A stretch of 64,000 nt of DNA from Treponema pectinovorum (lineage in GTDB: Bacteria > Spirochaetota > Spirochaetia > Treponematales > Treponemataceae), in the NCBI RefSeq assembly GCF_900497595.1, contig NZ_UFQO01000007.1:1-64000 (forward strand). The letters are read 5' to 3'. The notes below the pieces were generated by a model. That model saw nothing but the letters and a program-made list of their open reading frames with translations. It did no database searches and was not told the DNA's origin. This document shows, piece after piece, positions 34,022-44,166 of this stretch. Each line of letters opens with the position of its first letter. The stretch's first letter is position 1. Position numbers and translations under genes: made by a program.

Positions 34022-34942
34022 ATGAAGCTTACGATTCTTGGCTCAGGAACTAGTCACGGAGTTCCTGTCATCGGTTGTACCTGTGCGGTTTGTAAATCAA
34101 AAGACAAAAAAGATAATAGGCTCAGGTGCAGCGCACTGCTCACCGTTAACAAAAAAAATTATCTCATAGATGTAGGTCCAGATTTTAGGACTCAGGCATT
34201 GCGATTAGGGCTCAATTCTTTGGAGTCTGTTTTCTTAACTCATACTCACGCAGACCATCTCCACGGCATAGACGACTTACGCATATTCAGCCATAAAAAT
34301 TCTGTTGCAATGCAAGCCGAAGAGCCCGATGCCATTAAATATCCGGAAACTACAGGCGAAGGGCTTGCAATCTACATGAGCGGAAAATCAGCAGAAAGGA
34401 TAAAATCATGCTTCCCATATATATTTTCTCAGCAGCAAAAAGGTGGTGGAATTCCTAAACTGAATATAATCACCTGCGATCAAAATGATTTTCATAATCC
34501 AATAATAAAAGATAGTTTTACCGTAGTTCCAATTCCACTTGTTCACGGCTACACAGAAAGTTTTGGCTGGGTGTTTACTAGTAATGATTCCGTCGGCAAA
34601 AAACATTCAATCGCTTATCTTACAGACTGCAATTTTATAAGCGAATCTTCCTTGCAAATCGTAAAAGATTCTTGTGCAGGCGGAGTTCTGGAACACTTGG
34701 TAATAGACGCTTTACGAGCAAAACCACATTCTTCGCACAACAATTTTGAGCAGGCTCTTTTTTATGCAAACATAATCGGTGCAAAAAATACGTGGTTTAC
34801 GCATCTTACTCATGATTTTTTGCATATTGAAATTTGCAAATATATCGATGAGCATTTGAGTAAATATGAAAAACTTCAATCGATTGTACAAAATGGCGGT
34901 TCCGTAAAACCTTCTTATGACGGCTTGGTTCTTTCTTGTTGA
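34022..34942 (+). CDS. PhnP-like metallo-beta-lactamase-fold phosphodiesterase
   Basis: A 306-residue MBL enzyme. The opening LGSGTSHGVPVIGCTCAVCK with its cysteines, THTHADHLHGIDDLRIF (the HxHxDH motif) and YLTDCNF are typical of the PhnP / MBL-phosphodiesterase group. In PhnP the N-terminal cysteines bind an extra zinc. No C-P lyase genes are nearby, so a general cyclic-phosphodiester or DNA/RNA-related role is possible. The C-terminal histidines are present (THLTHDF). No ribosome binding site precedes the ATG. Confidence 0.8.
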   Translation: MKLTILGSGTSHGVPVIGCTCAVCKSKDKKDNRLRCSALLTVNKKNYLIDVGPDFRTQALRLGLNSLESVFLTHTHADHLHGIDDLRIFSHKNSVAMQAEEPDAIKYPETTGEGLAIYMSGKSAERIKSCFPYIFSQQQKGGGIPKLNIITCDQNDFHNPIIKDSFTVVPIPLVHGYTESFGWVFTSNDSVGKKHSIAYLTDCNFISESSLQIVKDSCAGGVLEHLVIDALRAKPHSSHNNFEQALFYANIIGAKNTWFTHLTHDFLHIEICKYIDEHLSKYEKLQSIVQNGGSVKPSYDGLVLSC

Positions 34943-34976
34943 ATGCATTTTATTTTACAAAATAAAAAGAACTACC

Positions 34977-35005
34977 TTGACACAAAATATTCATTTCTAT
35001 ATATT
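34977..35005 (+). promoter_or_regulatory. Sigma-70 promoter of rpmB
   Basis: TTGACA (34977-34982), a 17-base spacer and TATATT (35000-35005) form a near-consensus promoter 42 bases before the rpmB ATG. Confidence 0.88.
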
Positions 35006-35047
35006 ACAAAAACTCACGTTTTAATCAATTCTAGGTAGGTATATATT

Positions 35048-35284
35048 ATGTCAAGAATTTGTGATGTTTGCTTAAAAGGTTCAATGACAGGTAACAAAGT
35101 TTCTAAATCATACAACCACACACGCCGCACTTGGAGGCCTAATCTCTTAAAAGTAAAGACAGAAATTGGTGGAACAACTCGCACTTTGAACGTGTGTACA
35201 CGCTGTATGCGTAGTGGTTTTGTAACAAAGAAGATTAATGTAGTTCCTGCAAATGCTGGTGCTCCATCTGCTTCTGCTGAATAA
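35048..35284 (+). CDS. rpmB: 50S ribosomal protein L28
   Basis: A 78-residue basic protein of the large ribosomal subunit. The start RICDVCLKGSMTGNKVSKSY with both cysteines, the TRRTWRPNLLKVK core and the CTRCM pair give four cysteines in two CxxC motifs, the zinc-binding form of L28. The tail is short and Ala/Ser-rich. It has its own near-consensus promoter, a ribosome binding site (AGGTAGG) and a terminator, so it is transcribed alone. Confidence 0.95.
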   Translation: MSRICDVCLKGSMTGNKVSKSYNHTRRTWRPNLLKVKTEIGGTTRTLNVCTRCMRSGFVTKKINVVPANAGAPSASAE

Positions 35285-35306
35285 GAACCTTACAAGATGT
35301 TGCAAG

Positions 35307-35335
35307 AGCCGGTTCATTTGAGAACCGGTTTTTTT
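35307..35335 (+). terminator. Rho-independent terminator of rpmB
   Basis: CCGGTTC (35309-35315) and GAACCGG (35322-35328) form a stem followed by seven T, 25 bases after the rpmB stop. Confidence 0.9.
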
Positions 35336-35396
35336 ATGCCTATTAATATTTTGCACTCCTGCTTTTATATTTTTAATGACTATGAAAATTTAGCGA

Positions 35397-37148
35397 TTAT
35401 AAAAACTGATATTTTAAAGACCAGTTTATTTGAAAATTATCAATCCAGTTGTATTCACGGCGGTAAGTTCCGTATGTGGTACCAGGGTTGTACATAGGAT
35501 TTATTATCTTGTTGTAGATAAAACCTGCTCTTATAGAAAAATCTTTTGTTACAAAAAATAACGATTCAAAACCTAAGTTAAAATTCGCTTTGAATCCTGT
35601 AAAGTAAAGGTCTGCAAGTTTTTTTGTTGTATTTTCGTCTGCGCTTACACATTTTGAATATATGTAATTGTTGTCTGGATTGTTGCGCTGAATAAAAATT
35701 TTATCAAATCCACTTTTTCTATAGAGAGTAAAGGCGAGCGTCTGACTGTTTCCACCATAGCCGTAACCGCTTCCAATCCATTGCCCACCGTTTGTGTATC
35801 CTTGAGTGATTTGTCCATGAGTTCCAAAGTTATAATTGCTTCCTGCCCACATTTGATAGTCTTGCGAGGCTTCTGACCAGTTCCATTCAAACTGTAAAAG
35901 TCCGCGCAAATTGTGTTTTTTGGAAACTTCAAAACTTTTTTTTAATCCCCAGTTCCATGCTATAGCGTGTATTGGATATCTTTCGTATGCGTAAAAAGTA
36001 AATCCTTCTGCGAGAAAATCATCAAACGAAAGTTCTCCGTATACTTCAAAACCGATTTTTGTAAAAAGCCAATCTGCATAAAGCGAAGCTTTTTGATCTT
36101 CTCCCACTCGTCCAGCGGAATTTCCAGAAAGAGTGTTTCCATTGTAACCGGGATAAGCGTATAGCCAGAAATCGTCGCCCCATTTGCTAACAGTTATCTT
36201 AGTAACGCCAAGTGTAAGACCATGAATAAATGAAGGTGCGTAGGCAAAGTTGAATCCTGAATATTGATTGCGATCATTTTGGCTTTCGCTGTCAAAATAG
36301 TCAGATTCTTTAAGTTTTCCAATCCAAATGCGCGTTTCTATATCGCCAAGGTAGATATTAAAATAAGGGAGCGTTATTCCAACTCGTTTTAAGCCAAAAT
36401 CAAATTTAGGATAAGTTGGTGCGTTGTTGGAAGACAACAGTGGAGAGTAGAATGCAGGGCCGAGCCACACGGCTTGAGTTCCAAAACCAACCGTAAACGC
36501 CTTCCAAGACCAGCGTATTTCGCTATCGCCCCAGTCAAATTTTGTAAAAGAGTCTTCGCCATATCGCTGGACAAAATCGACAACTGTCCACCAATAACCG
36601 TATTTGCCAGCCTTGTCTGCATAGATTCCATTTTTCATGCTGGTGGAAGTCATATATTCGTATTCTATGTTTTGGCTGTAACTAAATTGTGGACGTATTG
36701 TTAGTTCAAAACCATAGCCTTCAATTCTTGCACCGCCGGTTATTGCCGTGTTGTATCCTTTGCCTTGCCATAGAGCACCATCGTTAACGCCGTAAGGAGA
36801 AGCTGTATTGTAGCTTGAATACCACTGTGGTGCGAAAAGTTTATAGCGAAGTTCTTTTTGAATTCCGCTCGTAAAAAAGTTTGAATTTTGACTTTTGTCT
36901 TCTATCAAAATCTTTGTTGAACCTAAATTATTGCCAGCCCATATATCTTTTGGAGAGGAAAGGTCATCTTCTACAGTCCATACGCTGTCGCTTAGCGTTC
37001 TATAAGTTAAGAAATTTCTTTTTGAGTTTCCCGTCAAAGAAAGAAAATCATAATATCTTTCTTCTGTGGAATCTAGAATTTCCTGTGCAAATATTGTGTT
37101 TGCAATCAGATATGTTGTAACTATAGCGATTAAAATTTTTTTCATCAT
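35397..37148 (-). CDS. Wzi-like outer-membrane beta-barrel protein
   Basis: A 584-residue secreted protein: signal MMKKILIAIVTTYLIANTIFA, then a mature chain full of amphipathic strands and aromatic residues, ending in INWSLKYQFL with a terminal Phe-Leu strand. Blocks such as IRWSWKAFTVGFGTQAVWLG, YLGDIETRIWIGKLKESDYF and YAPSFIHGLTLGVTKI resemble the capsule-assembly Wzi family, an 18-strand outer-membrane lectin. Treponemes lack classical capsules, so it may instead bind other surface glycans. Start: first of two adjacent ATGs after TAAGG; 11 bases after uvrB, probably in its transcript. Confidence 0.72.
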   Translation of the reverse strand: MMKKILIAIVTTYLIANTIFAQEILDSTEERYYDFLSLTGNSKRNFLTYRTLSDSVWTVEDDLSSPKDIWAGNNLGSTKILIEDKSQNSNFFTSGIQKELRYKLFAPQWYSSYNTASPYGVNDGALWQGKGYNTAITGGARIEGYGFELTIRPQFSYSQNIEYEYMTSTSMKNGIYADKAGKYGYWWTVVDFVQRYGEDSFTKFDWGDSEIRWSWKAFTVGFGTQAVWLGPAFYSPLLSSNNAPTYPKFDFGLKRVGITLPYFNIYLGDIETRIWIGKLKESDYFDSESQNDRNQYSGFNFAYAPSFIHGLTLGVTKITVSKWGDDFWLYAYPGYNGNTLSGNSAGRVGEDQKASLYADWLFTKIGFEVYGELSFDDFLAEGFTFYAYERYPIHAIAWNWGLKKSFEVSKKHNLRGLLQFEWNWSEASQDYQMWAGSNYNFGTHGQITQGYTNGGQWIGSGYGYGGNSQTLAFTLYRKSGFDKIFIQRNNPDNNYIYSKCVSADENTTKKLADLYFTGFKANFNLGFESLFFVTKDFSIRAGFIYNKIINPMYNPGTTYGTYRREYNWIDNFQINWSLKYQFL

Positions 37149-37159
37149 TTTTACCTTAA

Positions 37160-39157
37160 TTATTTTCCGTAATTTCTTTCTATTTCTATTATCTGGTCGC
37201 GGATTGCTGCTGCATTTTCGTATTCGAGCCTGTCTGCACAATCCGACATTTCTTTTTTTAGCGCTTCTATCAATTTTTTGCGCTGTTTTGGGTTGAACAG
37301 ATTTGCACTCTTTTTAAGCACATCAAGTTCAATTTCTTCTGTTTCTTTTGCATCTTTTTGCTGCCTTATCAATATATCTTGAACCGCTTTGCTTACAGTG
37401 TGAGGAGTTATGCCGTGTTCTTTATTGTACTTTTCCTGAATTTCCCGACGCCGTTTAGTTTCGTCAACGGTTTCCTTTATAGATGGAGTTATTGTATCTG
37501 CATACATGACAACCGTGCCGTTTTGATTTCTTGCAGCCCTTCCTACAATTTGAATTAGAGAAGTTGTGCTGCGCAAAAAGCCGATTTTATCTGCATCGAG
37601 AATTGCTATAAAACTTACTTCTGGCAAATCTATGCCTTCGCGTAAAAGGTTGATTCCAATCAACACATCAATTTCTCCAGTGCGCAGGCTCTTTAGTATT
37701 TCCACTCGTTCAAAGGTGTCTATTTCTGAATGAATATATTTTACTTTTAAATTTAGACCTAAAAGATAGTCGGTTAAATCTTCTGCCATTTTTTTTGTAA
37801 GCGTTAAAATCAAACTGCGCTCTTTCTTTTTTATTCGCTCTTTTACTTCTTTATAGATGTCTTCCATTTGACCTTCGCTTGGGCGAACGTCGATTATTGG
37901 GTCTAAAAGTCCTGTAGGTCGGATTATCTGTTCTACAACTTGAGTTGACTGTTTTATTTCCTGCTCCCGTGGAGTTGCTGTAACATAGATTACCTGATTC
38001 AGTTTTTTTTCAAATTCGCCAAATTTTAGGGGACGATTATCCAGGGCGGAAGGCAGGCGAAATCCAAAATCTATCAAATTCTGCTTTCTGCTCCGGTCGC
38101 ACTCGTACATGGCACCAACTTGCGGAACTGTAACATGGGCTTCGTCAATCATGCACAAAAAATCGTCTGGAAAGTAATGCAAGAGCGTTGCTGGCGGGGC
38201 TCCTTTTTTTCTTCCAGAAATAGGCCCTGAATAATTTTCAATTCCAGAGCAATAGCCCATCTCTTTCATCATCTCTACATCGTAAGTTGTTCTGGTTTTT
38301 ATTCGCTCGGCTTCTAATAGTTTGCCAGCAGTTTCAAATTTTTCCACCTGTTCTTTCATCTCTGCGAGGATTTTTTCACTGGCGGATAAAAGCGCTTCTT
38401 GAGGAACGACAAAGTGTTTGGAAGGATAAAATTGCATTTCATCGAGTTCTTCTTCAATTTCGCGAGTTATCACGTTAAATCTTTTAATTGAAGCGATTTC
38501 ATCAAAGTCTAGTTCGATTCTGTATGCTGTGTCGGTTTCCATGTATGGAGGATAAACTTCTATCGTGTCGCCACGCACTCTAAAATTTCCGCGTTCCAAA
38601 ACCATATCGTTCCTTTGATACTGAATGCTTGCCATCTTTATGCCGAATTTTCGCGTATCAAAAATTTCACCTTTTTCTATGTGAACGCGCATCTCTTTGT
38701 ATAAATCTGGCATTCCCAAACCGTAAATGCAGCTGACCGTTGCCACAACTATAACATCCCTTCTTTCCATGAGAGAGTAGGTTGCTTTTAAACGCAGGTT
38801 GTCGATTTCTTTGTTTACAGATGCATCTTTTTCTATATAAAGGTCGCGGGCAGGAACATAGGCTTCCGGCTGATAGTAGTCATAATACGAAACAAAATAT
38901 TCTACGGCGTTGTTTGGAAAAAATGATTTGAATTCTCTGTAGAGTTGAGCAGAAAGGGTTTTGTTATGAGAGATTATCAAAGTTGGGCGTTGCACTTTTT
39001 CGATTATCTTTGCCATCGTAAAAGTTTTTCCAGAACCAGTTACGCCTTTTAGAGTTTGATAGCGGTCGCCTCGCAAAAATCCCTGACTCAATTTTTCTAT
39101 CGCTTGTCCCTGGTCGCCTGAAGGCTCGTATGGAGAAATAACTTTAAACTGTCGCAT
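37160..39157 (-). CDS. uvrB: Excinuclease ABC subunit B
   Basis: A 665-residue damage-recognition helicase of nucleotide excision repair. Walker A GVTGSGKT (38-45); the beta-hairpin region with EYFVSYYDYYQPEAYVP; helicase motifs IDEAHVTVPQ, YVTATPREQE, NLLREGIDLPEVSFIAILD and QIVGRAARNQNG; and the C-terminal UVR motif (LEYENAAAIRDQIIEIE), which contacts UvrC. The length is normal. I start at MRQFKV; a TATAAT (39167-39172) lies only nine bases upstream and no ribosome binding site is present, so the message may be leaderless. Confidence 0.96.
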   Translation of the reverse strand: MRQFKVISPYEPSGDQGQAIEKLSQGFLRGDRYQTLKGVTGSGKTFTMAKIIEKVQRPTLIISHNKTLSAQLYREFKSFFPNNAVEYFVSYYDYYQPEAYVPARDLYIEKDASVNKEIDNLRLKATYSLMERRDVIVVATVSCIYGLGMPDLYKEMRVHIEKGEIFDTRKFGIKMASIQYQRNDMVLERGNFRVRGDTIEVYPPYMETDTAYRIELDFDEIASIKRFNVITREIEEELDEMQFYPSKHFVVPQEALLSASEKILAEMKEQVEKFETAGKLLEAERIKTRTTYDVEMMKEMGYCSGIENYSGPISGRKKGAPPATLLHYFPDDFLCMIDEAHVTVPQVGAMYECDRSRKQNLIDFGFRLPSALDNRPLKFGEFEKKLNQVIYVTATPREQEIKQSTQVVEQIIRPTGLLDPIIDVRPSEGQMEDIYKEVKERIKKKERSLILTLTKKMAEDLTDYLLGLNLKVKYIHSEIDTFERVEILKSLRTGEIDVLIGINLLREGIDLPEVSFIAILDADKIGFLRSTTSLIQIVGRAARNQNGTVVMYADTITPSIKETVDETKRRREIQEKYNKEHGITPHTVSKAVQDILIRQQKDAKETEEIELDVLKKSANLFNPKQRKKLIEALKKEMSDCADRLEYENAAAIRDQIIEIERNYGK

Positions 39158-39391
39158 ATTTTTAGGATTATACAATGTTTTTAATCCATTTTCTCTAATC
39201 CGAATTTAAAAATTTTTAAAAAACACATTATTTCGACTTTGACTATTTGTTTAAAATTGACAGATAGAAAATTTTTAACTTTAATTGCTTTGAGTTCTTT
39301 TTATAACCGACTATCGTTTGAGCTTCGTTTAAAAATCCAAAAAAAATTTTTATCATCGAAGCCGAATTCGGTTTTATTGGGAGGAAAATAT

Positions 39392-40999
39392 ATGACATCA
39401 AAAATTAGCATGAAGCAAATCAAATTGATTTCGCTTTCTCTTTTTATCTGCATTTTGGGAAGTTTTGCCTTTGCAAAAAAAGATCCAGACGCTGTAAAAG
39501 AAGAAGCAGGTTTTTATTACGGATATGGCAAAGGTTCTTCGCTCGAAGAAAGCCTTGCTTTAGCAAAGTTAGATTTAATAGAAAACGCCTTAACATACAC
39601 CTTGCGTTCAACAAATCCAAAGGCTTCCAGAGTAAAAATTAGCGAAGAAAGTGCAAAATCAAGACTTGCAGGTATTAAACCTTTTACACAGAACAAGCAG
39701 GGCACAAATGTAACTTTGCGCATAAAACTTGCAGATTGGGAAAAAGAAGAAAAGAAATTCACGCAAAATTTAAGAAATACTCTTTTGCCGACTTATGAAA
39801 GTATCGCTTCAAAAAAGAAAATCAGTGAAAAAATAAGTCTTGCTTCTCAGATTTTAAATGTTTTGTCTGCAAATGGCGAAACAGAATTATTAACCTTGCA
39901 ACAGGATGGGACAGAACTTTTTTCAAGAAAAGTTGAATCAGTCTTTGCAGATATTTTAAAGAATTTGGTTTTAAAAGTTAGTGTAAAAGATGGCTTTGTA
40001 GATAACTCTACAAAGTTTACTGTAAACGCGAGCGATTCAGCAGGAAATGCTATAAATGGATTGAACTTAAAAATTGTTTGGGAAGTATTTAACGTTTTGA
40101 CTGCGGAAAATCCGAAGGAAATTCCAGAAGTTGTTGCAACTGTAAAAACAGACACTTTGGGCAACGCAATGATTGATTTTCCTGTTTCAGAAGATTTTCA
40201 CAACAAATGTGTTACTTTAACGGTTTCTACAGCCTTTGCTCTTGCAGTTCCAGATTCCAAAGCGATGAAGAAATTTGATGCAGAATCTTCTGTGGAAGCA
40301 AAATTTGCGCACTATGACGATTTTGCATCTGCTTATCCAATGGTAAAAGTTGAAGCAGGAGAATTTTCTGCTGGTGCGGTTAGCCAAGATACAAGAGCGG
40401 GAAAAAAAGAAGCTTCTCATCTTGCTGTAACTTCTGAATATGAAATTTTGCAAACTCCAGTTACAAATGCACAGTATGCGGCGTTTGTTCATTCAACAAA
40501 TTCGCAGAAATTTCCAGAATATTTTGATAATGCAGACTACAATTTGGAAAATCAGCCTGTAATTGGCGTTTCATTTGAAGACGCTCAAAACTACGTGGCT
40601 TGGCTTTCTTTGCAAACAGGCGAAACTTACAGATTGCCAACAGAAGAAGAATGGGAAAAAGCTGCTCGTGCAGGTGGAGAGATAATTTACCCTTGGGGTG
40701 ACGAATCTCCGGATAAAGAAAAAAATGCAAACTACAAAGGCAATGGAAAATTCAATCTTCCGTCGGTTGTCGGCTCGTTTGCAAATGGCGATAACGCTTG
40801 GGGCTTAAAGGATATGGCAGGAAATGTTTGGGAATGGACTTTAACAAATCGTTCTGCAGAAGATTCTCCTATGCGCACTGTAAAAGGCGGTTCTTGGTTG
40901 GACGGTCCTACAGAACTTAGAATCTCGAACTACAAAGAACTCGACTCAACTTCTGCATATCCAGATGTTGGCTTTAGAATCATAAAAGAAATAAAATAA
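39392..40999 (+). CDS. Secreted protein with C-terminal FGE/SUMF-fold domain
   Basis: A 535-residue secreted protein (signal ending LGSFAFA). Residues about 30-130 (GYGKGSSLEESLALAKLDLI and following) resemble an LPP20-type fold; a middle domain follows. Residues about 320-535 form a formylglycine-generating-enzyme-like domain: TPVTNAQYAAFV, YRLPTEEEWEKAARAG, YPWGD, DMAGNVWEWT, KGGSWLDG and DVGFRI. The cysteines used by true FGE for catalysis are missing, so it is probably a binding or structural version, as common in spirochaetes. The start ATG follows GGGAGG by seven bases. It precedes a lipoprotein and a peptide-type ABC transporter on the same strand. Confidence 0.8.
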   Translation: MTSKISMKQIKLISLSLFICILGSFAFAKKDPDAVKEEAGFYYGYGKGSSLEESLALAKLDLIENALTYTLRSTNPKASRVKISEESAKSRLAGIKPFTQNKQGTNVTLRIKLADWEKEEKKFTQNLRNTLLPTYESIASKKKISEKISLASQILNVLSANGETELLTLQQDGTELFSRKVESVFADILKNLVLKVSVKDGFVDNSTKFTVNASDSAGNAINGLNLKIVWEVFNVLTAENPKEIPEVVATVKTDTLGNAMIDFPVSEDFHNKCVTLTVSTAFALAVPDSKAMKKFDAESSVEAKFAHYDDFASAYPMVKVEAGEFSAGAVSQDTRAGKKEASHLAVTSEYEILQTPVTNAQYAAFVHSTNSQKFPEYFDNADYNLENQPVIGVSFEDAQNYVAWLSLQTGETYRLPTEEEWEKAARAGGEIIYPWGDESPDKEKNANYKGNGKFNLPSVVGSFANGDNAWGLKDMAGNVWEWTLTNRSAEDSPMRTVKGGSWLDGPTELRISNYKELDSTSAYPDVGFRIIKEIK

Positions 41000-41075
41000 C
41001 TTATAAAAACACAAAGACAAATTTGCTGTAAAATTGATATTAAAATTTTACTTTTTGTTTTATGGAGGATTATTG

Positions 41076-42536
41076 ATGAAAAAAATTAGAAACTTAGGAA
41101 TCATATTTGCTTCTATGCTTGTCGCTTTTGTGGTTTCCTGTGCTTCGACCGGCATGTCTGCCGATGAACAGGCGATTGAACGCGGTGTAACTGCATGGAA
41201 TTCTCGTGAACCAGCAGCTGCAAGTGCATATTGGAAAGATATTGTAGATGCTAAATTGCAGAAAAAATATTTGAATTATGTAACTTTGTATCAGGCTGGA
41301 GTTGAGGCCTTGAACTCTTCAGATTCTGTAAAATCAACCAACGAATCAAAACTTCTTTCGTTGGCAACAACGGCTCTCGATAAATTTTCAGCTTTGGATC
41401 CACAGTTGACAATTCCTGCCGATGTGTGCGAAAAAGGCGCAGTTTTAACTTCTGCAAGGGTAGACAAACTTCTTGCAGCGGAAAAAATTGCTCAGGCAAG
41501 AAATATGTACAATTCTGCGGTTAAGGTTTATGGCGAAAACGATTCTCTTGCAGCGGTAAAAAAAGAATTGGATGTTGTAAACTCTATTGTTGCAAAAAAA
41601 GATTCTTTAAATGCGCAAGCGGCAAAAGCAATGGAGATGAGTGATTTTGATGCTAAAATTGCTTCTTTAGATTCAACTATAGAAAGTTTTAAACAAGAAG
41701 AAGGCGAACTTACATCGGTTGCTGCAAAATCGGGTACTTCTTCTACCGCAGGAGTTTCAAACAACATAAGAAGTTTTAGAAACGCACGCCAGGATTTGAT
41801 TGTAAGGCGCGAAAGCGTAATCCGCGAAAAAGCTTATGAATATAAGGATGCAATTGGCGAAGAATTTGCACGTCAGCCAGAAGGCGAAGGCAGCGGAAAA
41901 AATGGCTCTTTCACTCTTGAAGAAATTCTTGCTCACTATAAATCGGTAGAAGCAAATATCAACACAAAGTACGATGAACTTTTGACTTTTTCTTCTAAAT
42001 ATCCAAAAGAAATCGGTAAGGATATAATCGACGATATAAATGCTCAGAAAAATGATTTGCAGGCAAAAATTGCACAGATAAATAAAGAAATCGCTTATAA
42101 AAAAGAAGTTGAAAGCCGCGGAAAAACTGTACTTCCTTTGATGGTTGGTCTTTTCAATCCTGCACCTGGTTCAACTGCAGAAAGCAAAAAATCTCGCCCT
42201 GCAAAATTCTCTGCTTCAAAACAGAAAGATTCGGAATATTGGTGGGGAATGGTTTCTATTCCTAAAGGACAGCTGAATGACCTTGTAATAACTTTAAAAG
42301 ATAACAGAACTGTTCGCGTTTTTAATGAGAACACAAAGAGCGGAAAATTGATTGAAAAAAACAATATGAAAGATTTGGTAAACCGTGCATACAAAGTTGG
42401 TAACTCATGGCCAGTATTGAATGCTGGAAGCCAGCTCACAACCGACAAATATTTCTTTGAAATTCAAAAAGGAAAAACAGACAGCTATTCTGGAGAAGTT
42501 GTCGTATATAGTTCATTTGTAGTAAGGATGCGTTAA
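41076..42536 (+). CDS. Treponemal lipoprotein, largely helical (unknown)
   Basis: A 486-residue lipoprotein: signal MKKIRNLGIIFASMLVAFVV then lipobox VVSC-AS. Residues 40-340 are helix-rich with repeat-like spacing (RGVTAWNSREPAAASAYWKD, ATTALDKFSALDPQ, YNSAVKVYGENDSL), reminiscent of TPR-type packing, and include coiled-coil stretches. The C-terminal 120 residues are more beta-like. I recognise no family. The ATG is set by GGAGG seven bases upstream. It ends two bases before the binding-protein gene, so a link with that transporter is likely. Confidence 0.7.
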   Translation: MKKIRNLGIIFASMLVAFVVSCASTGMSADEQAIERGVTAWNSREPAAASAYWKDIVDAKLQKKYLNYVTLYQAGVEALNSSDSVKSTNESKLLSLATTALDKFSALDPQLTIPADVCEKGAVLTSARVDKLLAAEKIAQARNMYNSAVKVYGENDSLAAVKKELDVVNSIVAKKDSLNAQAAKAMEMSDFDAKIASLDSTIESFKQEEGELTSVAAKSGTSSTAGVSNNIRSFRNARQDLIVRRESVIREKAYEYKDAIGEEFARQPEGEGSGKNGSFTLEEILAHYKSVEANINTKYDELLTFSSKYPKEIGKDIIDDINAQKNDLQAKIAQINKEIAYKKEVESRGKTVLPLMVGLFNPAPGSTAESKKSRPAKFSASKQKDSEYWWGMVSIPKGQLNDLVITLKDNRTVRVFNENTKSGKLIEKNNMKDLVNRAYKVGNSWPVLNAGSQLTTDKYFFEIQKGKTDSYSGEVVVYSSFVVRMR

Positions 42537-42538
42537 TC

Positions 42539-44152
42539 ATGAAGATGTCTAAAAAAAGTTTAATAGCCATAATTATAGTTGCAGTTGCAGTTGTTGCGGC
42601 TGTTGTTGGAATTGCAATTTGGAAGGCTCAGCCAAAAGGAATGACTGTTGCAGTATCAACTTTACCAGATTCTCTTAATCCGGTTCTTGAACAGAATACT
42701 TCTGGTCTAAATGCGGCAGAGCTGATTTTTGACGGTCTTACAAATTTTGAAGTTACTCAGGATGCAACCAAGGGCAATGGGGTTTTGTATACAGAACTCG
42801 CACTTGCAGAAAGCATTGAGCAAAATCCTGCGGACAAAAAAACATATACCGTAACCCTTCGCGATGTTACCTGGCACGATGGAACACAATTAACAGCAGA
42901 CGATGTAGTTTATTCTTTTAAGGCATACACTTTGCCAGAAAACAACTCTCCAAAGAGAGATTACATACTTTCGTTTATCGAAGATGTTTCTGAACAAGAT
43001 GAAAAGACTGTAAAAATTCTCTTTAAAAATCCAATTCCAGAGTTCCGTGCATATCCAGTACTCACTTTTAAAATCATTCCTCATCACTTTAATGGAAAAG
43101 AGATGAACGTGAATCTTCGTGAAGGCGAAAATGAGCGAGCATTTGCAACTGCTCCAATCGGAACAGGTCCTTTTAAACTTGTAAGTTGGGAAATTGGAAA
43201 GTGGCTTACGTTTGAAGCAAACGGTCTTTACGGCGCTGTAAAAAAAGTTCCTCAAGCGGATTCTTTGGTAATCAAAAGAACTATAGATCCAATCGTTCGT
43301 ATGAATGAATTGCGCAAAGGTTCTATAAATATGATTTTGGAAACAAACCCAATGGACAGAGCGTCTGTTGCTAAAATCGATAATGTAGATATCAACTCTT
43401 ATATGCCTTACGCATTTTACGATGTTGTAATAAATTCAAAATACTTCCCTAATGCAGAAAGTCGTCAGGCAATGGCAATGGCGCTAGACAGGAAGAATTT
43501 GATACCAGGAATTACAGATCAGAAGGATGGTGTTGTCCTAAACGGCGGACCTTTCCCTTCAAATCTTTTTGCAGTGAGCGTTCCTGAATATGTTTCAGAA
43601 GAGGTTCCAAATCTTTTGCCATACGATATTAAAAAAGCAAAAAAAGTTGCTTCTGATAGTGGCATAAGCGGACAGAATGCAATCCTTATCTATCCAGATT
43701 CAATGGGAGAATTTGGAAAACAGATGGCAGAAGGCGTTGCAAAACAGCTTGAAGAAATCGGGCTTAAAGTAGAAGCTCGTCGCACAGGTGATCAAGTATT
43801 TAACCGTATGGTAAACAAAGAAAAATCTTACGAACTCGCTCTCATGTACAGAGAAGGTTTTGACAATCTTTATTCAAGCATGGGAAGTTTGTATCGCTCT
43901 AAGAGTTCAGAAAATGTTACAGGAATTTCTGACAGCAAGTTGAACGCTCTTTTTGATGAATGGGAAAAGGCAAACGAAACTGTAAAATGGGTTGACCTTA
44001 CTTTAAAAATTAACAAGAGAATTTCAGAACTTTCACCAGCACTCTATCTTTGCTCTTTGCAAAAGGATGTTTATTCTCGTGGTTTGAACAACATTCTTAT
44101 AGCAACAGACAATCCTTTCCTTTCTGCAGAAGATTGGACATTTAAGAACTAA
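42539..44152 (+). CDS. Peptide/nickel-type ABC transporter substrate-binding protein
   Basis: A 537-residue family 5 solute-binding protein. A single N-terminal hydrophobic helix (about 7-27, SLIAIIIVAVAVVAAVVGIA) has no lipobox cysteine, so it is held by an uncleaved helix or released. SBP_bac_5 features: LPDSLNPVLEQNTSGLNAAE, VTLRDVTWHDGTQLTADDVV, IGTGPFKLVSWEIGKWLTFE, RQAMAMALDRKNLI and the C-terminal SELSPALYLCSLQKDVYSRG. It binds oligopeptides or related ligands in the periplasm; the substrate cannot be told. A strong hairpin follows before the permease genes. Confidence 0.9.
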   Translation: MKMSKKSLIAIIIVAVAVVAAVVGIAIWKAQPKGMTVAVSTLPDSLNPVLEQNTSGLNAAELIFDGLTNFEVTQDATKGNGVLYTELALAESIEQNPADKKTYTVTLRDVTWHDGTQLTADDVVYSFKAYTLPENNSPKRDYILSFIEDVSEQDEKTVKILFKNPIPEFRAYPVLTFKIIPHHFNGKEMNVNLREGENERAFATAPIGTGPFKLVSWEIGKWLTFEANGLYGAVKKVPQADSLVIKRTIDPIVRMNELRKGSINMILETNPMDRASVAKIDNVDINSYMPYAFYDVVINSKYFPNAESRQAMAMALDRKNLIPGITDQKDGVVLNGGPFPSNLFAVSVPEYVSEEVPNLLPYDIKKAKKVASDSGISGQNAILIYPDSMGEFGKQMAEGVAKQLEEIGLKVEARRTGDQVFNRMVNKEKSYELALMYREGFDNLYSSMGSLYRSKSSENVTGISDSKLNALFDEWEKANETVKWVDLTLKINKRISELSPALYLCSLQKDVYSRGLNNILIATDNPFLSAEDWTFKN

Positions 44153-44166
44153 ATTTAAAATTTTCG

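Noticed and set aside
39392-40999. Active formylglycine-generating enzyme
   Set aside because: The catalytic cysteines are absent in the C-terminal domain; only the fold motifs remain.
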